Positions 17,698-25,123 of a stretch of 55,168 nucleotides of DNA are shown here, in pieces (within the stretch, counting starts at the first letter, position 1; each line of letters begins with the position of its first letter). The position numbers and the translations under genes are program-made. The DNA comes from Sphingomonadaceae bacterium (GTDB taxonomy: Bacteria > Pseudomonadota > Alphaproteobacteria > Sphingomonadales > Sphingomonadaceae), in the NCBI GenBank assembly GCA_025359445.1, contig JANYGB010000054.1:1-55168 (forward strand), read 5' to 3'. The notes below the pieces were generated by a model. It did not search any database. It saw only the letters and a list, made by a program, of their open reading frames with translations, and was not told the DNA's origin.

Positions 17698-17746
17698 GCG
17701 AGGTTCCCCCTCGCCAGCTCGCGTCAAACTGGTTACAGGCGTAACC
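17698..17746 (+). promoter_or_regulatory. Tandem hairpins in the leader of the PLP enzyme gene
   Basis: Two perfect 6-bp hairpins stand one after the other: GCGAGG/CCTCGC (17698-17703 with 17709-17714) and GGTTAC/GTAACC (17731-17736 with 17741-17746). The second ends 3 nt before the ATG at 17750, and its 4-nt loop AGGC is the only Shine-Dalgarno-like sequence. This geometry would suit translational control. It does not match the SAM-II, SAM-V, SAH or SAM/SAH consensus as I know them. Confidence 0.4.
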
Positions 17747-17749
17747 AAC

Positions 17750-19051
17750 ATGACAGACAGCACCCCCACTCCGCCGCGCAAGCCCAAGGCCGCGCTTACT
17801 GCAATCGGCAACCGTCAACTTTCGCCTGCCACCATGATGATGGGTCATGGCTATGATCCAGTGCTGTCCGAAGGCAGCCTCAAGGCGCCGATTTTCCTTA
17901 CCAGCACCTTCGCTTTTGCCAATGCGGCCGAGGGTAAGCGGTTCTTCGAAGGGATCACCGGAAAGCGTCCCGGCGGCGCGGAAGGCCTGGTCTATTCGCG
18001 CTTCAACGGCCCCAACCAGCAAATCCTCGAAGGGCGGCTGTCGTTGTGGGACGGGGCCGAGGAAAGCCTCGTCTTCTCCAGCGGGATGACCGCGATCTGC
18101 GTGCTTTTCCTGACCTTCTGTTCAAAGGGCGACGTGATTGTCCACTCAGGGCCATTGTATGCCGCGAGCGAAGGCTTTGTTGCCAAGACGCTGAGCCGGT
18201 TCGGGGTGACGTATGTCGATTTTCCGGCTGGCGCGACTCGCGAAGAACTCGATGCAGTGCTGACCCGGGCCAAGGCGCGGGCGCAGGATCAGGGCGGCAA
18301 AGTCGCGATGGTCTATCTCGAAAGCCCGGCCAACCCGACCAACGCGCTGGTCGATGTCGAAGCGGTGAGGGCGGCGCGCGATGCAGTGCTGGGCAGCGAT
18401 TGCCCGATCGCGATCGACAACACCTTCCTCGGCCCGCTGTGGCAGCGTCCGATCGATCAGGGCGCCGATATCGTGGTTTATTCACTGACCAAATACGTCG
18501 GCGGTCATTCGGACCTCGTCGCTGGCAGCATCGGCGGGGCCAAACGCTGGATCGATCCGGTGCGAATGCTACGCAACACCATGGGCGGGATCCTCGATCC
18601 GCACACCGCGTGGATGCTGATGCGCAGCCTTGAGACGGTCGAGCTGCGGATGAGCCGCGCCGGTGAGAACGCCGCCAAGGTCTGCGCTTACCTCAAGGGC
18701 CACCCCAAGGTTGAAGCACTCGGCTACCTCGGTGACATTTCCGATCCGCGCCAGCAGGATATCTTCGATCGCCATTGCAGCGGCGCGGGCAGCACTTTCT
18801 CGCTCTATGTGAAGGGCGGCGAAGCCGAGGCGTTCCGGTTCCTCGATAACCTCAAGATCGCCAAGCTCGCGGTCAGCCTGGGCGGGACCGAGACGCTTGC
18901 CAGCCTGCCTGCGGCAATGACGCATCTATCCGTGCCAGATGAACGCAAGGCGCAGCTCGGCATCACCGACAACCTGGTGCGGATCAGCATTGGCATCGAA
19001 GACGCCGACGACCTGATCGCTGACTTCGAACAGGCGCTGGCCGCAGTGTGA
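17750..19051 (+). CDS. Cystathionine gamma-synthase family PLP enzyme
   Basis: A 433-residue cytosolic PLP enzyme of the Cys/Met metabolism family (cystathionine gamma-synthase, O-acetyl/O-succinylhomoserine sulfhydrylase, methionine gamma-lyase). Family blocks are YSRFNGPNQQILEGRLSLWD, the cofactor-stacking SSGMTAI, YLESPANPTNALVDV, IDNTFLGPLWQRPID, and the Schiff-base lysine in VVYSLTKYVGGHSDLVAGS. The C-terminal part has VSLGGTETLASLPAAMTH. It has a longer N-terminus than the typical 380-400 residue members. Sequence alone does not separate the synthase, sulfhydrylase and lyase activities. A probable RNA leader structure precedes it, which fits control by methionine or SAM status. The next gene is an acyl-CoA thioesterase 40 nt downstream. 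Confidence 0.88.
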   Translation: MTDSTPTPPRKPKAALTAIGNRQLSPATMMMGHGYDPVLSEGSLKAPIFLTSTFAFANAAEGKRFFEGITGKRPGGAEGLVYSRFNGPNQQILEGRLSLWDGAEESLVFSSGMTAICVLFLTFCSKGDVIVHSGPLYAASEGFVAKTLSRFGVTYVDFPAGATREELDAVLTRAKARAQDQGGKVAMVYLESPANPTNALVDVEAVRAARDAVLGSDCPIAIDNTFLGPLWQRPIDQGADIVVYSLTKYVGGHSDLVAGSIGGAKRWIDPVRMLRNTMGGILDPHTAWMLMRSLETVELRMSRAGENAAKVCAYLKGHPKVEALGYLGDISDPRQQDIFDRHCSGAGSTFSLYVKGGEAEAFRFLDNLKIAKLAVSLGGTETLASLPAAMTHLSVPDERKAQLGITDNLVRISIGIEDADDLIADFEQALAAV

Positions 19052-19091
19052 TCCGCTTGCCCGGCCTGCGGCTTTCTGCTTGGGGATCGGC

Positions 19092-19583
19092 ATGAGCCAC
19101 GAACCCCACGACAAGCTGCACTCCGACGCAGGCACGCCGGGCCCCTCGCGCCTGGTCCTGATCGAGCAGGGCCAATGGGCGGGCTGGTCGCACTGGGAAC
19201 CGGTCGACGATTTTGAGGAGCACACTGGGCCGTTTTATTGCCGGGCCGACGGCGGGCAGGTCTTATGCGGGTTCATTCCCCAGGCCAAGAACCGCAACGG
19301 CGGCGGCAACATCCACGGCGGCTCGCTGATGACCTTTGCCGACTATGCGTTGTTCATGATTGCCGGCGGGATGGAGGCATCGGTGCACGGGGTGACGGTG
19401 ACGATGAACTGCGAATTCATCGGCGCAGCCGAGCTGGGACGGATGCTGACCGCACGCGGTGAAGTGGTCCGCGCCGGGTTTTCGATGGTCTTCGTACGCG
19501 GCATAATTTCCGACGAAGACCGCCCGGTGCTGGCCTTTTCGGGGACGATCAAGAAAGTGCGCGTGCCGGTTAGTTTGGCCTAA
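19092..19583 (+). CDS. PaaI-type hotdog-fold thioesterase
   Basis: A 163-residue hotdog protein likely to hydrolyse acyl- or aryl-CoA thioesters. The family mark is GGNIHGGSLMTFADYALF (the HGG turn at the substrate site), followed by VTVTMNCEFIGAAELG and a final strand AFSGTIKKVRVP. The ATG at 19092 is preceded by GGGGAT, a usable Shine-Dalgarno, and is favoured over an in-frame start at 19080. It lies 40 nt behind the PLP enzyme gene on the same strand and may be co-transcribed with it, though no shared pathway is obvious. Confidence 0.8.
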   Translation: MSHEPHDKLHSDAGTPGPSRLVLIEQGQWAGWSHWEPVDDFEEHTGPFYCRADGGQVLCGFIPQAKNRNGGGNIHGGSLMTFADYALFMIAGGMEASVHGVTVTMNCEFIGAAELGRMLTARGEVVRAGFSMVFVRGIISDEDRPVLAFSGTIKKVRVPVSLA

Positions 19584-19658
19584 TCCACGCCCCCGGGCTG
19601 TGTGCGGAACTATCAAGACGGAGACAACCAAGCGGCTGCCCCCGTCCGGATCTACCTA

Positions 19659-19793
19659 TTACGGGCAGCAGGGCAGGCCGCAGCAGGCCCCCAGTGCGCA
19701 GCATGCCTCTACAAACGCACCCGGCGCGGACGCATAAGCGGTCCCGGCGGTCAGCGTGGCAGCAATTGCGATCATCTTGGCGACAGTTTTCAT
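19659..19793 (-). CDS. 44-residue exported cysteine-rich peptide
   Basis: A very short gene with strong translation signals: GGAGAAT lies 5 nt before the ATG at 19793. The product has a standard signal peptide (MKTVAKMIAIAATLTAGTAYA). The mature peptide of about 23 residues ends ACCALGACCGLPCCP, three vicinal Cys-Cys pairs with spacings of 4 and 3. That pattern would bind soft metals or form disulfides in the periplasm. It follows another cysteine-rich exported protein gene on the same strand with a 100-nt gap, and the two probably form an operon. No metal transporter or regulator is adjacent. The metal role is inference from composition. Confidence 0.7.
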   Translation of the reverse strand: MKTVAKMIAIAATLTAGTAYASAPGAFVEACCALGACCGLPCCP

Positions 19794-19893
19794 TGGTATT
19801 CTCCAGTGTTGTAATGCCGGGTGCTGACGCAGCACGCGGCGATAATTTTGCATGTTCGCCTGCCGGGCGCTGTAAAGCTGCAGCCTTAGCAGA

Positions 19894-20208
19894 CTAGCTG
19901 AGTGCGGCGGAACGCGGCGGGGGTGGTTCAGGCCCGGCAGTGAAACCGCCGGACAGCCCGTGGCGGGCCGCCATCGGTAATGCGAGGTCAGTGCTTTCGC
20001 GGTTGTGCTGCGCAGCGCCGAGTATGCCGATAATGCAGCCGGCGGAACACGGCGCGGCGCATATCGCGGGGCACGGGGCCGCGCACGGCTGGGCAGGATC
20101 GGTGCCGCACTGATCGGGGCAGTCACCGCAGCCGCTCGCTGCAGTCACTGGTCCGGCGAAGGCAAACGACAGCAGCAAGCAGAACAGGATTAAGCGCAGA
20201 GCGGACAT
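19894..20208 (-). CDS. Small exported cysteine-rich protein
   Basis: A 104-residue protein. The start at 20208 gives a clear signal peptide (MSALRLILFCLLLSFAFAG, cleavage near VTAA). The next 40 residues hold eight cysteines (SGCGDCPDQCG, QPCAAPCPAICAAPCSAGC). The tail is a GLSGGFTAGPEPPPPR motif of the kind found at the end of small proteins encoded beside heavy-metal efflux genes. It is probably periplasmic and co-transcribed with the 44-residue peptide downstream. Its function is not established; metal sequestration or sensing is a reasonable guess. Overlapping frames on the same strand are shadows of this gene. Confidence 0.65.
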   Translation of the reverse strand: MSALRLILFCLLLSFAFAGPVTAASGCGDCPDQCGTDPAQPCAAPCPAICAAPCSAGCIIGILGAAQHNRESTDLALPMAARHGLSGGFTAGPEPPPPRSAALS

Positions 20209-20294
20209 GACTGGCAGTTCGCCGCGCCGCCCGCCAAAGTTACATCGGGATGTTTGGCCAAAGCGCGACCGCGTGCTGGCCGACCCGATCAATC

Positions 20295-20828
20295 TCAACC
20301 CTTCCACTCGCGCCGCTCTTCGCCAGCGCGCAGCACTTCATAGGCGAGTTGCAACGCGCGGAACGCCTTGGCCGCATCCTCGTCGCCGGGGCGCAAGTCG
20401 GGGTGGACCTCCTTGGCTTTTGACCGCCAGGCCTTCTTGACCTCGTCGAACTCGGCGTCAGGCCCCAATCCGAGCAAGTCGAGCGCGCGCAGTTCGTCGC
20501 GGCTGCGGGTGCCGTCGCCAGACATCGCCCAGCCGTAATGCGCGCTTTCGTGATAGCCTTCGTGAGTCTGGCGCTCGGCCGCCTCGCGCTCGGCTATTTC
20601 CTCGGCGTCGAGCCCGGCGAAGTAATCCCAGCCCTGATTGTATTCGGCGGCGTGACGCTGGCAGAACACCCAGCGGTCGGGATTGTTCGGGCTCTTGGGC
20701 GCAGGGCAAGTGCCCGCATCGGTGCAGCCGTGGCGGTCGCACAGCCGCACTTGCGTCGCCTCGCGGCTGCCGGCGTAACCGCCCCACCGGGGGAAGCCCC
20801 AGCTATCAGATCTGCGTGCACCAACCAT
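20295..20828 (-). CDS. J-domain protein with N-terminal Cys/His cluster
   Basis: A 177-residue DnaJ-domain protein. The J domain occupies the C-terminal third, with LDLLGLGPDAEFDEVKKAWR, the essential HPD in KEVHPDLRPGD, and AFRALQLAYEVL. It should therefore stimulate a DnaK-type Hsp70. The N-terminal 100 residues hold a Cys/His cluster (RLCDRHGCTDAGTCPAP, then WVFCQRHAAEYN) that looks like a small zinc site, followed by a Glu-rich helix. Placing the J domain at the C-terminus is characteristic of a sphingomonad and rhizobial family of small co-chaperones. The start at 20828 is uncertain; a longer version would begin at 20909. Confidence 0.82.
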   Translation of the reverse strand: MVGARRSDSWGFPRWGGYAGSREATQVRLCDRHGCTDAGTCPAPKSPNNPDRWVFCQRHAAEYNQGWDYFAGLDAEEIAEREAAERQTHEGYHESAHYGWAMSGDGTRSRDELRALDLLGLGPDAEFDEVKKAWRSKAKEVHPDLRPGDEDAAKAFRALQLAYEVLRAGEERREWKG

Positions 20829-20982
20829 CGCTCCGGGCGCTACCCGCTTGGCCCCCCGCTGTGCAAGCGCAATGAGGCTAGCCACTTCAAATGCGCTTCG
20901 GGCAAGCAAACTGGCGTTAACCGCCCTTGCAATATGGCGCAGTAGGTTGCATATTGCAACGCGGCCTCAGGAGGGCCTGCCA

Positions 20983-21159
20983 ATGAGCAAGCAACTCGCA
21001 ATGGCGATTTCCTTTTCCGTGCTGGCCACGGTGGCCCTGACTGTGTTTGGCGTCGATCCGGCGATGTACGCGAACGGCGGCCTGAGCGGACCCACGATGA
21101 TCAGCATTCAGGCGCCCTCGCTGCCGGGATTAAGCCAGCTGCTGCCGAGCCTCAACTAG
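20983..21159 (+). CDS. 58-residue protein with N-terminal hydrophobic segment
   Basis: AGGAGGG ends 6 nt before the ATG at 20983, a near-ideal ribosome binding site, so translation is credible. The product starts MSKQLAMAISFSVLATVAL, a single hydrophobic helix or signal peptide, followed by about 35 mostly polar and hydrophobic residues (GLSGPTMISIQAPSLPGL). No family is recognised. It is divergent from the J-domain gene and convergent with pal. Confidence 0.6.
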   Translation: MSKQLAMAISFSVLATVALTVFGVDPAMYANGGLSGPTMISIQAPSLPGLSQLLPSLN

Positions 21160-21173
21160 CTTTGTTGAGTTGC

Positions 21174-21226
21174 GCTATTCGCCTCCGGGAATAGCTTGTT
21201 GCAAAGGAAAACCCGGATTGGTTTTT
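21174..21226. terminator. Candidate bidirectional terminator region before pal
   Basis: Two hairpins lie in the 72-nt gap between convergent genes: GCTATTC/GAATAGC (21174-21195), then AAAACC/GGTTTT (21208-21225) followed by T's. On the minus strand the second stem is followed by a CC-interrupted T run. Either could end transcription of the small ORF or of pal. Confidence 0.4.
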
Positions 21227-21231
21227 CGCAC

Positions 21232-21741
21232 CTAGTCAATCGTAATCGTCACCGCCCGGCGGTTCTTGGCCCAGGCTTCCTCGGTTGATTCCATGGCGAC
21301 CGGCTGATCCTTGCCGAAGGTCTGCGTCGTCAACCGGCTGGCATCGACCCCCAAACTGACGAGGTAATTCTTGGCCGCATTGGCGCGGCGTTCGCCCAGC
21401 GCGAGGTTGTATTCGCGCGTGCCGCGTTCATCGGTGTGGCCCTGGATGGTGGCGCGCTTGGCGGGGTATTTGTTCAGCCAAGCGGCCTGCGCGGCCAAGG
21501 CCTGCTGATCGGCCGCGTCGATGTTGTACTGGTCGGTGTCGAAATAAACCGTGTCCTGGCCCATCAGCTGTGCGATGAAATCGGCCTGACTGCCCGGGGT
21601 GACCGCACCAGTGCCGGCAGAGGTATCGGTTGAAACCGATCCGCCGGGATCGGGGGGGAGGATTTTAGGGGCCTTGTGCGAGCAGGCGGACAGCGCCAGC
21701 GCGCTGGCGAGAGCGGCGGCAATGGCAGTCTGGGTCTTCAT
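21232..21741 (-). CDS. pal: Peptidoglycan-associated lipoprotein Pal
   Basis: Pal is an outer-membrane lipoprotein that grips peptidoglycan and, with TolB, couples the outer membrane to the Tol motor during cell division. This 169-residue protein has a lipoprotein signal with lipobox LSAC (start at 21741), a short linker (LPPDPGGSVSTDTSAGTG), and an OmpA-type peptidoglycan-binding domain with VYFDTDQYNI, IQGHTDERGTREYNLALGER and AWAKNRRAVTI. The ATG follows a GGAGA Shine-Dalgarno. It is last in the Tol operon, 55 nt after tolB. Confidence 0.95.
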   Translation of the reverse strand: MKTQTAIAAALASALALSACSHKAPKILPPDPGGSVSTDTSAGTGAVTPGSQADFIAQLMGQDTVYFDTDQYNIDAADQQALAAQAAWLNKYPAKRATIQGHTDERGTREYNLALGERRANAAKNYLVSLGVDASRLTTQTFGKDQPVAMESTEEAWAKNRRAVTITID

Positions 21742-21796
21742 AAGGGTCTCCTTTGATCGGGTAGCATCAGGCATTCAGACGGCGAGTCAACGCAGG

Positions 21797-23152
21797 TCAG
21801 GGACGAAGCGGTCCCCATGCGGGATCGGCGCCGTCGCCGGGCGTATCGAGCTTGCGTTCGTTCTTGCCGGTCAGATCGACCTGCCAGATTCCGGTCTGGC
21901 CGGAAGTGCGCGCGGTGCGGAAGAACTGGATCACGCGGCCGTTGGGGGCCCAGGTCGGGGCCTCATCCTGCCAGCTGTCGGTCAGGTAATGCATCGAGCC
22001 GCCCGACGGGTCCATCACCGCGATGCGGAAGTTGCCCGCAATGTGCGTGAACGCAATCTGGTCGCCGCGCGGGGACCATTCGGGCGTCGCCGCGCGCCCG
22101 CCGAAGAAGCTGATCCGCTTCTGCCCGCCGCCGCTCGCATCCATTACATAGACCTGCTGGCTGCCCGAACGGTCGCTTTCGAAAACGATGCGGCTGCCGT
22201 CGGGAGAGAAGCTGCCGCCGATGTCGATCCCGGGCGAATTGGTCAGCTTGACCGCGCTGCCGCCGTTGCTCGGCATCCTGTAGATGTCGGTGTTGCCGGC
22301 AATCGCCACTGAATAGAGGATCCACTTGCCATCGGGCGACCAGCGCGGCGCGAACAGCGGGTTGGGCGATTGCAGCAGCAGCTTCTGCGTTTTGCTCGCA
22401 AGGTCGTAGATGTAAATCCGCGGGCTGCCGTTGAAATACGACAGGTAGAGGATCTGCTTGTAATCGGGCGAATAGCGCGGGGTCAGCGCGGTCGCTTGCC
22501 CGGTGGTCAGATAAGTGTGGTTGGCCCCGTCCGAATCCATCACCGCCAGCCGCTTCATCCGGTGGCCCTTGGGCCCGGTCTCGGCGATATAAGCGATGCG
22601 GCTGTCGAAGAACGGGTTCTCGCCGCTCAGCCGTGAATAGACGAGATCGGCGCATTTGTGTGCGGCGCGGCGCCACTCGCCCGGCGGCACGGTCCACCCC
22701 GCCTTGGCGAGCTGCTGGCCAAGCGAGACATCGTAGAGGTAGCACCCGACAGTGACATTGCCGTCAGTCTCGGCGCGGACATAGCCCTGCAGCAGCATAT
22801 CGGAGCCGCGCCCCTGCCAGCCCGGATAATCGGGCGCCTGGACCTGGGCGAGCGCGGGGCGCGGGAGGCTGGCGGGCCCGGTCGGCTTGAACAGCCCGTT
22901 GTTTTTCAGATCGCCGTAGATCACCGTGGCCAGGCTCATGCCCAGCGCCGAAGTGCCGCCCGCGCTGGTCTGCGTGGGCGTGTCAGCGTTGGTGGCAAAG
23001 GCGGGGATGGCGATCTTGGCGTCGTTGTCGAGATTGCCAACAACTTCCTCGTCGACTTCCTGGCTGACTGCAGGCGCCGTCTGCTGGGCCAATACAGTGC
23101 TAGGGAGCAGTGCGGCGGCGCAAAACAGCGCAAGGAGCTTTTTCACGGTCAT
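21797..23152 (-). CDS. tolB: Tol-Pal translocation protein TolB
   Basis: A periplasmic protein that shuttles between Pal and TolA. It has 451 residues with a signal peptide (MTVKKLLALFCAAALLPSTV). An N-terminal alpha/beta domain (about 25-185) is followed by a six-bladed PD40 beta-propeller with repeated blocks such as LTPRYSPDYKQILYLSY, FAPRWSPDGKWILYS, IGGSFSPDGSRIVFESD and ATPEWSPRGDQIAFT. Length and domain order are normal. Its start codon overlaps the tolA stop (ATGA), indicating translational coupling. Confidence 0.95.
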   Translation of the reverse strand: MTVKKLLALFCAAALLPSTVLAQQTAPAVSQEVDEEVVGNLDNDAKIAIPAFATNADTPTQTSAGGTSALGMSLATVIYGDLKNNGLFKPTGPASLPRPALAQVQAPDYPGWQGRGSDMLLQGYVRAETDGNVTVGCYLYDVSLGQQLAKAGWTVPPGEWRRAAHKCADLVYSRLSGENPFFDSRIAYIAETGPKGHRMKRLAVMDSDGANHTYLTTGQATALTPRYSPDYKQILYLSYFNGSPRIYIYDLASKTQKLLLQSPNPLFAPRWSPDGKWILYSVAIAGNTDIYRMPSNGGSAVKLTNSPGIDIGGSFSPDGSRIVFESDRSGSQQVYVMDASGGGQKRISFFGGRAATPEWSPRGDQIAFTHIAGNFRIAVMDPSGGSMHYLTDSWQDEAPTWAPNGRVIQFFRTARTSGQTGIWQVDLTGKNERKLDTPGDGADPAWGPLRP

Positions 23153-23955
23153 TGGTCTCTCTTTGAAAAGGTCAGCTTGCGCAGTTTCCAGCTATCGTAA
23201 AATTCTGCCGGTAGCCCGGGGAATGGCGCGGCAAGCTTGATCGCGCGGACGGCACAATCACGGAACGGCCGCACTTGCGGCTGGTTGGAGGCTGTGACGC
23301 CGGAAATCTCGGGGTCACTGATCGACAAGATCGTCCCGTCGCGCCCGAGCGTGAAGCGCACCACCGCGCGCAGGCTCTGGACATCGAGCCCGCTGACCGG
23401 ACACGAATTCCACGGCCCGCGCACCCGGCTGCCGATCAGCGAAGTCCAGGCGCTGACTTGCGTGGCCGAAGCCTGGGCCGCTGGCGGGGTCTTGGCCTTG
23501 CCATTGACCGGAGCGCCGGGGACCCCTTTGGCAAAGGCATTGTCGAACGCCGAAGCGCCGGGCTTGCTTGCTGGCTTGGCAGGCTGGCGAGCCGCGGGCG
23601 CTGGAGGTGTTTTGGTGACGGGTTTGGCCGGTTGGGACACAGTGCTGCGGGTCAGCGGTTGCGGCGGGGCTGGCTCTGGCTTGGCGAGCGGCGGCGGCGT
23701 TAGCGGTGGCGGGGCTTCGCCAATTACCGGGCCTTTGTCTGGCGCGGCTTCTTCTGGCTGAATTTGCGGCGCGGTTGAAACCGGGCCCGTATCCTCGCTG
23801 ATCGTCACCGTCATCCGCTCGGGCAGCACCACCGGCGCGGGCGCACGTTGCCACACCAGCCATGCGATCAACCCGGCGTGGGCCACCAGCGCGAGTACCA
23901 ACCCGAGCGATTCTTCGCGGCGCATCATGAGTGGATTGGGCGTGGGGGCGGGCAT
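23149..23955 (-). CDS. tolA: Cell envelope integrity protein TolA
   Basis: TolA is an inner-membrane anchored protein that spans the periplasm and transmits proton-motive energy from TolQR to Pal/TolB. The sequence shows one N-terminal helix (LGLVLALVAHAGLIAWLVW). A long proline/alanine/lysine-rich linker follows (for example PPPLTPPPLAKPEPAPPQP), shorter and more proline-rich than the helical E. coli domain. The C-terminal TonB/TolA-like domain has WNSCPVSGLDVQSLRAVVRF and ends FYDSWKLRKLTF. The start is taken at 23955 (MPAPTPNPLMM), just after the tolR stop; MM at 23928 is an alternative. At 268 residues it is within the alphaproteobacterial range. Confidence 0.88.
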   Translation of the reverse strand: MPAPTPNPLMMRREESLGLVLALVAHAGLIAWLVWQRAPAPVVLPERMTVTISEDTGPVSTAPQIQPEEAAPDKGPVIGEAPPPLTPPPLAKPEPAPPQPLTRSTVSQPAKPVTKTPPAPAARQPAKPASKPGASAFDNAFAKGVPGAPVNGKAKTPPAAQASATQVSAWTSLIGSRVRGPWNSCPVSGLDVQSLRAVVRFTLGRDGTILSISDPEISGVTASNQPQVRPFRDCAVRAIKLAAPFPGLPAEFYDSWKLRKLTFSKRDQ

Positions 23956-23965
23956 GGTTAACGGG

Positions 23966-24409
23966 CTACGGCGCGCTAACTGAATGGTCGGTGACCAGCG
24001 AAATCGCATTGAACCCGGCGTGGTTCAGCTCGCCCATCACCCCCATCACCTTGCCGTATTCAAGCGTTTTGTCGGCGCGCAGCGTGACCAGCGGCGGCTT
24101 GCCGTCGGCTCCCTTGGGCACGGCTGCGAGCATCGCCCCCAGCCTACCCGGAGCGACCACGGCCTTGTCGAGGTACACCGTCCCGTCGGTGGCGATCGAC
24201 AGCTCGATCTGGCTCGGGGTCTGGTCGAGCGGCTTGGCATTGCTGTCGGGCAAGTCGATCGGCACCCCGGCGCTGAGCAGCGGCGCGGTGACCATGAAGA
24301 TGATCAGCAAGACCAGCATAACATCGACCAGCGGCGTGACGTTGATCTCCGCCATCGGCGCGCGGCCGCGGCCTCTGCGCCTACCGCGCTGGGATGAGCC
24401 TAACGCCAC
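23966..24409 (-). CDS. tolR: Tol motor subunit TolR (ExbD family)
   Basis: A 147-residue single-span protein that forms, with TolQ, the proton-driven motor of the Tol system. A basic N-terminal tail precedes APMAEINVTPLVDVMLVLLI, where the aspartate in the membrane helix (PLVDVML) is the proton-carrying residue. The periplasmic domain ends with the ExbD-type VMGVMGELNHAGFNAISLVT. The start codon directly abuts the tolQ stop, so the two are translationally coupled. Confidence 0.93.
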   Translation of the reverse strand: MALGSSQRGRRRGRGRAPMAEINVTPLVDVMLVLLIIFMVTAPLLSAGVPIDLPDSNAKPLDQTPSQIELSIATDGTVYLDKAVVAPGRLGAMLAAVPKGADGKPPLVTLRADKTLEYGKVMGVMGELNHAGFNAISLVTDHSVSAP

Positions 24410-25123
24410 TTATTGCGCCTCCAGCTCGCGGCTGAGGCTGGCGTGGAAGCGGTCGGCGAAGCGTTGCAGGCGGGCCTCAAGCTGGTCGACCCGGTGCGAA
24501 AAGCGGTTGTAGGCAATCACTGCGGGGATCGCCGCAAACAGGCCTATGGCCGTGGCGAACAGCGCTTCGGAAATCCCCGGCGCAACCACCGCGAGCGACG
24601 AGTTTTGCTGCTGGCCGATCTGGTAAAACGAATTCATGATCCCCCAGACCGTGCCAAACAGCCCGACAAAGGGTGCAACTGCGCCGACCGTGGCAAGGAA
24701 GTTGAGCCGTTCGGCGAGCCGTTCGGCCTCTTGCGCAATCGCGCTGTCCATTGCCTGCGCCAGCCGTTGGCGAGTGCCATCGCGGTCAATAACCTCGCCG
24801 GCCACAGAACGACGCCATTCCGACAAGCCGGCATCGACCACGCGGGCCATTGGCAGTTCGCCCTTGTCGTACTTGATCTGGAATTCGTCGATATGGTTGG
24901 ATTTCCAGAACGCGCGTTCATACCCATCAGTGCGGCTGCGGATCCCGGCCATACGCAGGGTGAAGGAGACCACGATCGTCCACACCCACACGCTGGCAAG
25001 CAGCAGCCCGGCCATCACCACTTGCACCACGATATCGGCATCGAGGAACAGCCGTACCGGGCTGAGGTGGGCCGAGGTTGCCGGCGGGGTGGCCGCGGCC
25101 GCGAGCAGGACAAGGAGGGTCAT
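24410..25123 (-). CDS. tolQ: Tol motor subunit TolQ
   Basis: A 237-residue inner-membrane proton channel subunit. Three membrane helices are visible: VVMAGLLLASVWVWTIVVSF near the N-terminus, then LNFLATVGAVAPFVGLFGTV with the MotA/TolQ/ExbB motif GLFGTVWGIMNSF, and ISEALFATAIGLFAAIPAVI. The cytosolic loop between the first two is the usual length. It overlaps ybgC by 4 nt and abuts tolR, so it is the second gene of the operon. Confidence 0.94.
   Translation of the reverse strand: MTLLVLLAAAATPPATSAHLSPVRLFLDADIVVQVVMAGLLLASVWVWTIVVSFTLRMAGIRSRTDGYERAFWKSNHIDEFQIKYDKGELPMARVVDAGLSEWRRSVAGEVIDRDGTRQRLAQAMDSAIAQEAERLAERLNFLATVGAVAPFVGLFGTVWGIMNSFYQIGQQQNSSLAVVAPGISEALFATAIGLFAAIPAVIAYNRFSHRVDQLEARLQRFADRFHASLSRELEAQ

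Noticed and set aside
17690..17750. Named SAM or SAH riboswitch upstream of the PLP enzyme
   Set aside because: Stem lengths and conserved loop bases do not match the classes I know, so only an unnamed candidate is reported.
19659..20126. 155-codon minus-strand frame including the 44-residue peptide
   Set aside because: Only the last 44 codons have a signal peptide and ribosome binding site; the rest overlaps the upstream cysteine-rich gene in another frame.
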